64,000 nucleotides of DNA from Neptunomonas qingdaonensis (lineage in GTDB: Bacteria > Pseudomonadota > Gammaproteobacteria > Pseudomonadales > Balneatricaceae). Of this stretch, positions 57,821 through 64,000 are shown one piece after another (the stretch's first letter is position 1; the number at the start of each line of letters is the position of its first letter). Below the pieces are notes generated by a model, which was not told the origin of the DNA, made no database searches, and was given only the letters and a program-made list of their open reading frames with translations. The stretch covers positions 496,001-560,000 of the forward strand of contig NZ_FOOU01000001.1 of assembly GCF_900113275.1 (NCBI RefSeq), written 5' to 3'. The translations under genes and the position numbers were made by a program.

Positions 57821-57874
57821 TTTTCTTATGCATTGATGTTTTGCACGGGGCAATTCAGGAGGGGAGTTCCGCTT

Positions 57875-58177
57875 ATGGAATTAACACCGCGTGAGAAAGA
57901 TAAGTTGCTGTTGTTTACCGCTGGGTTGTTGGCCGAGCGGCGTAAGGCCCGTGGTCTTAAGCTTAATTATCCTGAGGCTGTTGCTTATATCAGTGCGGCG
58001 ATTCTTGAGGGTGCGCGTGATGGCCAAACCGTAGCCGAGCTGATGGACTATGGACGTACTCTGTTGTCGCTGGACGATGTAATGGAGGGCATTGCTGAGC
58101 TGATTCCTGAGGTGCAGGTGGAGGCGACGTTTCCTGATGGCACCAAATTGGTGACGGTTCACGATCCGATTGTTTAA
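57875..58177 (+). CDS. ureA: Urease gamma subunit
   Basis: UreA is the 100-residue gamma subunit of the urease trimer (UreA-UreB-UreC). It shows the full family sequence from [20 protein letters not shown] through [11 protein letters not shown] to the C-terminal [11 protein letters not shown]. The start at 57875 is fixed by homology and by the strong AGGAGGGG site; 14 upstream codons are open but are not part of the protein. It begins the second urea transcription unit. Confidence 0.96.
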   Translation: MELTPREKDKLLLFTAGLLAERRKARGLKLNYPEAVAYISAAILEGARDGQTVAELMDYGRTLLSLDDVMEGIAELIPEVQVEATFPDGTKLVTVHDPIV

Positions 58178-58262
58178 AGGTCAGTGGCTAGGTTTTAGGG
58201 CTGCGGCATCAGTATGTAGGCTTAAGCGTTTAGCGTTTTGAATAAGAGCACAGGAGGTTTCT

Positions 58263-58568
58263 ATGATTCCAGGTGAGCTGATTACCCAAGCGGGCGATAT
58301 CGAAATAAATGCGGGCCGGGAGGTCTGTGTAGTGCGCGTCGCTAACACGGGTGACCGCCCGATCCAGATAGGCTCGCATTATCACTTTTTTGAAGCGAAT
58401 AACGCGCTGAGTTTTGAGCGTGAACAAACGCGTGGTTTTCGTCTGAATATTCCGGCGGGTACGGCTGTGCGATTTGAGCCGGGTCAGGCGCGCACTGTCG
58501 AGCTGGTGGCTTATGCGGGTTCGCGAATTGTTTACGGTTTTCAGGGCAAAGTGATGGGGCCGCTGTGA
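58263..58568 (+). CDS. ureB: Urease beta subunit
   Basis: This is the 101-residue beta subunit. Family motifs include [35 protein letters not shown] and [13 protein letters not shown]. It helps hold the UreC trimer together around the active site. It lies 85 bp after ureA and 37 bp before ureC; the ATG at 58263 follows AGGAGG. Confidence 0.96.
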   Translation: MIPGELITQAGDIEINAGREVCVVRVANTGDRPIQIGSHYHFFEANNALSFEREQTRGFRLNIPAGTAVRFEPGQARTVELVAYAGSRIVYGFQGKVMGPL

Positions 58569-58605
58569 TGTATGCATACCAACGATTAGCAGCGAGGAGT
58601 AACTG

Positions 58606-60309
<1,704 letters not shown>

Positions 60310-60317
60310 GGGGCGCG

Positions 60318-60773
60318 ATGTTACAGCTGACAAGATTGTTAGAGGTGGTGAAACCGGTTTATACCACGCTTAGCCTGCCGATCGATAAACGTATCAAAAG
60401 TCGTTTACGTGTGACGTTGGATGACGGCCGTGAAGCGGGCTTGTTCTTGCCGCGAGGTCTGATTCTGCGCGATGGCGACCAGATTGAAAGTGATGAGGGT
60501 GTCGTCGTGCAGATTTGTGCGGCAGATGAATGCGTATCGACGGTGCGTTGTGAAGATGCCGTGTTACTGGCCCGGGTGGCTTACCACTTAGGAAATCGCC
60601 ATGTGTCGTTACAGGTCGGTGACGGTTTTGTACGTTATCAACATGATCATGTACTGGACGATATGGTGCGTGGCTTGGGCGGCAATGTGCTGGTGGAAGA
60701 AGCGCCTTTCGAGCCAGAAGCCGGCGCCTATCACAACAGTACTCATGGCGGGCATCATGCGCATGAGCATTAA
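60318..60773 (+). CDS. ureE: Urease accessory protein UreE (nickel chaperone)
   Basis: The 151-residue nickel-binding chaperone delivers Ni2+ to the UreDFG complex. The N-terminal domain begins with [10 protein letters not shown], and the metal-binding domain shows the conserved GNRHVSLQV with the dimer-interface His. The C-terminal tail is His-rich ([13 protein letters not shown]), which would hold extra nickel. It starts 8 bp after ureC. Confidence 0.95.
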   Translation: MLQLTRLLEVVKPVYTTLSLPIDKRIKSRLRVTLDDGREAGLFLPRGLILRDGDQIESDEGVVVQICAADECVSTVRCEDAVLLARVAYHLGNRHVSLQVGDGFVRYQHDHVLDDMVRGLGGNVLVEEAPFEPEAGAYHNSTHGGHHAHEH

Positions 60774-60792
60774 TGATTTAACGGAGAATAAT

Positions 60793-61035
60793 ATGAAAGC
60801 ACGTTTATCAAAAAAATTCGTATCAAAAACAGCCGTATTGTCAGTATTGGCACCCTTTAGTTCGTTGGCAATGGCGCACAATGAGGAAACGGCCAGCAGT
60901 GTCGTAGCAACGTTAGTACACCAGTTGTCCTCGCCTGATCACCTGTTAATGCTTGCTGGTTCATTGGGACTAGCTACAGCGGCCGTGATTTACGGACCTT
61001 CGCTGTATCGCCGTATTCGCCAAGGCAAACGATAG
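60793..61035 (+). CDS. Short HupE/UreJ-like membrane protein
   Basis: The 80-residue product has a signal-like N-terminus (KTAVLSVLAPFSSLAMA), a His residue at the predicted mature start and the segment LVHQLSSPDHLLMLAGSLGLA. The HxxxxxDHLLML pattern matches the nickel/cobalt-binding start of HupE/UreJ transporters, but those proteins have about 190 residues and six TM helices. This one has only one or two, followed by a basic end. It sits between ureE and ureF, where ureJ is often found. It is probably a reduced UreJ derivative, either a working mini-protein or a relic. A longer frame from 60601 overlaps ureE and is not used. Confidence 0.75.
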   Translation: MKARLSKKFVSKTAVLSVLAPFSSLAMAHNEETASSVVATLVHQLSSPDHLLMLAGSLGLATAAVIYGPSLYRRIRQGKR

Positions 61036-61056
61036 CTCAACGAGAAATAAGGCATT

Positions 61057-61722
61057 ATGTTAGCGGATCTTCGTCTTTATCAATTGATTAGCCCTGGGTT
61101 ACCTGTCGGGGCGTTTACTTACTCGCAAGGTTTGGAGTGGGCGGTTGAGGCGCGCTGGGTCACATCCGAGACTGAGCTGGAAGCATGGATTACCAGCATG
61201 CTGCAAAATAGCATGGCAACACTCGAACTTCCTGTGTTGTTGCGCTTGCGAAACGCTTTTTCGCAGCAGGATGCCGAGCAGGTCAGCCATTGGTGTGATT
61301 ATCTTCTGGCGTGCCGCGAAACGTCGGAACTGCGCAAAGAGGAGCGGCAACGAGGCCAGGCTCTGGCCGTTTTGTTACCTCACTTAGAGGTGATGGTCGC
61401 GCCTGAGTATGAGGAGTCGGTCCGCTCTACCCAGGTGGCCGGTTTTGCGGTAGCGGCGCAGCATTTCGATATTGCCGCCGAGTCCGCGTGTGTCGGTTAT
61501 CTGTGGAGTTGGCTGGATAATGCGGTGATGGCGGGGGTGAAGTTGATTCCTCTGGGACAGACATCCGGGCAAAAATTGTTACTGCGTATCAGTGAGCAGC
61601 TGCCTGGCGTGTTAGCCAAAGCCATAGCGATTGAAGATGATCAGGTAGGCAGTTCAACACCGGCACAGGCGATTGCCAGTAGCCGTCACGAAACACAATA
61701 TTCACGGTTATTCCGCTCCTGA
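61057..61722 (+). CDS. ureF: Urease accessory protein UreF
   Basis: UreF is the 221-residue all-helical partner that joins UreD and UreG in the nickel-insertion complex. Family motifs are LISPGLPVGAFTYSQGLEWAVE (residues about 9-30), SWLDNAVMAGVKLIPLGQT and the C-terminal SSRHETQYSRLFRS. It lies 21 bp after the HupE-like gene. Confidence 0.95.
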   Translation: MLADLRLYQLISPGLPVGAFTYSQGLEWAVEARWVTSETELEAWITSMLQNSMATLELPVLLRLRNAFSQQDAEQVSHWCDYLLACRETSELRKEERQRGQALAVLLPHLEVMVAPEYEESVRSTQVAGFAVAAQHFDIAAESACVGYLWSWLDNAVMAGVKLIPLGQTSGQKLLLRISEQLPGVLAKAIAIEDDQVGSSTPAQAIASSRHETQYSRLFRS

Positions 61723-61757
61723 AAACGGGAGTCATTTTTTAAGATCAGGAGTTAACG

Positions 61758-62378
61758 ATGAGCGAATACAAGTCCCCTTTACGTATTGGGGTGGGTGGCC
61801 CGGTTGGGTCGGGTAAAACAGCTCTGCTGGAAGTTCTCTGCAAAGCGATGCGGGATCAGTACAACATTGCGGTTGTGACGAACGATATCTATACACAGGA
61901 AGATGCAAAAATACTGACGCAGGCGGGCGCATTGGCACCTGACCGGATTATTGGCGTTGAGACGGGCGGTTGCCCGCATACGGCGATACGTGAAGATGCG
62001 TCAATGAATCTGGCGGCGGTGGAAGAGCTGGCAAAACGCCATAAAACGCTGGATGTGGTGTTTGTTGAGAGTGGCGGCGACAATCTCAGCGCGACTTTTA
62101 GTCCTGAACTGGCTGATCTGACCATTTATGTTATTGATGTGGCCGAAGGGGAAAAAATCCCGCGTAAGGGCGGGCCGGGTATTACCCGATCAGATCTGCT
62201 GATTATCAATAAGATCGATCTGGCACCTTATGTGGGAGCCGACCTGAATGTGATGGATCAGGATACTAAACGTATGCGTCCTCATTCACCGTATGTATTT
62301 TCGAATCTGAAAACCGGTGAAGGTTTACCGGAAATCATCCGTTTTGTGATTGAGCAGGGGATGTTAGAGGCCGCGTGA
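61758..62378 (+). CDS. ureG: Urease accessory GTPase UreG
   Basis: The 206-residue SIMIBI GTPase drives nickel transfer to urease. The P-loop is [11 protein letters not shown] (about 11-21), followed by [12 protein letters not shown], the metal-binding CPH motif in [26 protein letters not shown] and the base-recognition NKIDLAP. It is the last urease gene; 140 bp with no clear terminator follow before the next gene. Confidence 0.96.
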   Translation: MSEYKSPLRIGVGGPVGSGKTALLEVLCKAMRDQYNIAVVTNDIYTQEDAKILTQAGALAPDRIIGVETGGCPHTAIREDASMNLAAVEELAKRHKTLDVVFVESGGDNLSATFSPELADLTIYVIDVAEGEKIPRKGGPGITRSDLLIINKIDLAPYVGADLNVMDQDTKRMRPHSPYVFSNLKTGEGLPEIIRFVIEQGMLEAA

Positions 62379-62518
62379 GGGGCTAATCCGCCAGTGAAAT
62401 AGAGTTAAGGCGCTATAAACTTGTTCTGTGTTGAGATATAACTATGTATATGATTACGAGTAATAATTACGAGTAATCTGATAGTTGATATCAACAAAAG
62501 ACAGAGGGTAGCAAGGAA

Positions 62519-64000
62519 ATGGAAACGGGTATTCTGATCGGTGGTTGTGATAGCGGAAAAGTATTTTTGAATCCTCGCTATGCCAACCGCCACGGCTTGA
62601 TTGCCGGTGCAACCGGTACAGGTAAAACAGTGACGTTACAGTGCCTTGCTGAAGGTTTTTCTGACATGGGCGTGCCCGTGTTTATGGCCGATGTTAAAGG
62701 CGACCTCTCGGGTTTATGTCAGAAGGGTAATCCACACCCTAAAGTGGATGAGCGCGTAGACAAAATTCAGATTGAAAACTTTGTTCAACGTGGTTATCCG
62801 GTTGCCTTTTGGGATGTCTTTGGTGAGCAGGGCACGCCAGTGCGCTCAACTATCTCTGAGATGGGGCCGCAGTTGCTGTCTCGTCTGCTGGATTTGAATG
62901 AAACGCAGGAGAGTATCCTGACGTTGATTTTTGAGTTTGCTGATGATGAAGGCTTACTCCTGGTCGACCTGAAGGATTTGCGCACGACACTGGAGTTTAT
63001 CGGCTCTCATGGCAAGGAGATCAGCTCCAGTCTGACGGTGTCGCGTGCCTCTGTGAATGCGATCTTACGTCGTTTGTTAATGCTGGAGCGTGAAGGTGGC
63101 GATCAGTTCTTTGGTGAGCCTGCCTTGGTGCTTGATGATCTGATCCAGTTAGATCGTGATGGGCGCGGCATGATCAATGTGCTGGCCTCCGATAAGCTGG
63201 TGCTTAGCCCTCGTGTGTATTCAACCTTCTTGCTGTGGTTGTTATCCGAGCTGTTTGAAAACCTGCCGGAAGTCGGTGATGCCGACAAGCCTAAAATGGT
63301 GTTCTTTTTTGATGAAGCGCATCTGTTGTTTAACAACGCCTCTAAAGTGCTGATCGAGAAGGTAGAGCAGGTTGTCCGCCTGATTCGCTCTAAAGGTGTG
63401 GGGGTTTACTTCGTCACGCAGAGCCCGGGCGATCTTCCTGAGAATGTATTGGGCCAGTTGGGTAACCGTGTACAGCATGCACTGCGCGCCTTTACGCCAA
63501 AAGATCAGAAGTCTGTTCGCGTCGCGGCGCAAACCTTCCGTCCCAATCCTAATTTAGACACCGCTGAGGTGATTACTAACATGGGGGTGGGTGAAGCGTT
63601 GGTATCGGTACTTCTCAAGGATGGTATTCCTAGTGTGGTTGAGCGTACGCTGGTACGGCCGCCAAGTTCTCGCATGGGGCCTGCAACAGTGCATGAGCGC
63701 CAGGTGGTGATTGATAGCAGTGCGATGCATCGCCGTTATGCCGTCGCTTACGATCCCCGTTCAGCACATGAAGTATTGCTGGAGCGTACGCAAGCGCGTT
63801 TACAGGCCTCTGAAGATGATGAAGCGCGTATCGCCAAAGAGAAGGCCGATGCAAAAAATAACAGAAGTAGTAGCCGCTCTTCAGGTGGCAACCGTCAGTC
63901 TGTGACAGAAGCACTGCTCAAAAGTGTGGTCCGCAGTATCGGTAGCAGCGTAGGCCGCAGTGTTGGCAAAAGTTTATTGCGCGGTATTTTAGGTTCGTTA
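62519..64000 (+). CDS. HerA-like ATPase (DUF853, YjgR type), 3' end missing
   Basis: This frame is open for 494 codons to the edge of the window. The protein starts with METGILIGGCDSGKVFLNP, has Walker A GATGTGKT at residues 30-37, Walker B VFFFDEAHLLF and a sensor segment GVYFVTQSPGDLPENV, as in the DUF853/YjgR family of HerA-like P-loop ATPases. The Ser/Arg-rich C-terminus (about residues 445-490) is repetitive, SIGSSVGRSVGKS-like. YjgR proteins are usually about 500 residues, so little is missing. The ATG at 62519 follows GAGGG at good spacing. The cellular role of this family is not well established. Confidence 0.88.
   Translation, partial: METGILIGGCDSGKVFLNPRYANRHGLIAGATGTGKTVTLQCLAEGFSDMGVPVFMADVKGDLSGLCQKGNPHPKVDERVDKIQIENFVQRGYPVAFWDVFGEQGTPVRSTISEMGPQLLSRLLDLNETQESILTLIFEFADDEGLLLVDLKDLRTTLEFIGSHGKEISSSLTVSRASVNAILRRLLMLEREGGDQFFGEPALVLDDLIQLDRDGRGMINVLASDKLVLSPRVYSTFLLWLLSELFENLPEVGDADKPKMVFFFDEAHLLFNNASKVLIEKVEQVVRLIRSKGVGVYFVTQSPGDLPENVLGQLGNRVQHALRAFTPKDQKSVRVAAQTFRPNPNLDTAEVITNMGVGEALVSVLLKDGIPSVVERTLVRPPSSRMGPATVHERQVVIDSSAMHRRYAVAYDPRSAHEVLLERTQARLQASEDDEARIAKEKADAKNNRSSSRSSGGNRQSVTEALLKSVVRSIGSSVGRSVGKSLLRGILGSL

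Noticed and set aside
60601-60792. Longer form of the HupE-like protein starting inside ureE
   Set aside because: The extra part overlaps ureE out of frame and the signal-like sequence begins at 60793.

Overview
The window comes from a gammaproteobacterium, most likely a marine member of the Oceanospirillaceae or a close relative. This is inferred from PomA/PomB-type (sodium-motor-like) stator genes, from a urea transporter operon joined to a urease cluster, and from the gene order thiL-pgpA ... ribA ... dxs-ispA-xseB, which is a conserved housekeeping block also known in Pseudomonas. No genus can be fixed from the sequence alone.

Layout. 1-4800 (plus strand): the 3' part of thiL, then pgpA, two small exported proteins, a PhoP/PhoQ-like two-component system and ribA. 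4813-36628 (all minus strand): a 32-kb accessory locus placed between ribA and dxs. In transcription order it encodes a GAF-TM-HlyD protein, a PqqD-M50 protease-HlyD fusion, an exported HlyD adaptor with a SPOR domain, a 7596-residue LEPR/DUF4347 giant surface-type protein and a tandem-GGDEF/EAL c-di-GMP enzyme. No ABC exporter, TolC or LapG/LapD gene accompanies it. 36846-39734 (minus): dxs, ispA and xseB. 39994-41700 (plus): pomA and pomB, followed by a two-way terminator, a cytochrome c5-like gene and a small unknown gene. 42750-49297 (plus): urtABCDE and ureD. 49386-57551 (minus): a block of arsenic/metal and sulfur genes (CDF exporter, thioredoxin-like protein, ArsP-like permease, Acr3, ArsR, two YeeE/YedE half-transporters, SulP, a persulfide-dioxygenase-like hydrolase and a NifX-like protein). 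57673-62378 (plus): ureABC, ureE, a short HupE/UreJ-like protein, ureF and ureG. 62519-64000 (plus): a HerA-like ATPase running off the window.

How the genes work together. UrtABCDE imports urea; UreABC hydrolyses it once UreDEFG has loaded nickel. Both the urt and the ureABC transcription units have a good sigma-54 type promoter, and the ureA promoter is preceded by two NtrC-like sites 40 bp apart, so nitrogen control is likely. The metal/sulfur block separates ureD from ureA and has a perfect 29-bp tandem duplication at its left edge. Within that block, ArsR-type palindromes lie before arsR and acr3, and a second shared palindrome lies before the hydrolase and the NifX-like gene.

The strongest candidate for an undescribed system is the giant-protein locus: three HlyD-type proteins, one fused to a site-2 protease, beside an adhesin-like giant with a C-terminal hydrophobic segment and a c-di-GMP enzyme. 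The giant gene contains tandem repeats, two seven-unit and one five-unit propeller-like insertions, four LamG-like domains, and an in-frame 1.8-kb cassette between near-identical repeats that could make its length variable.
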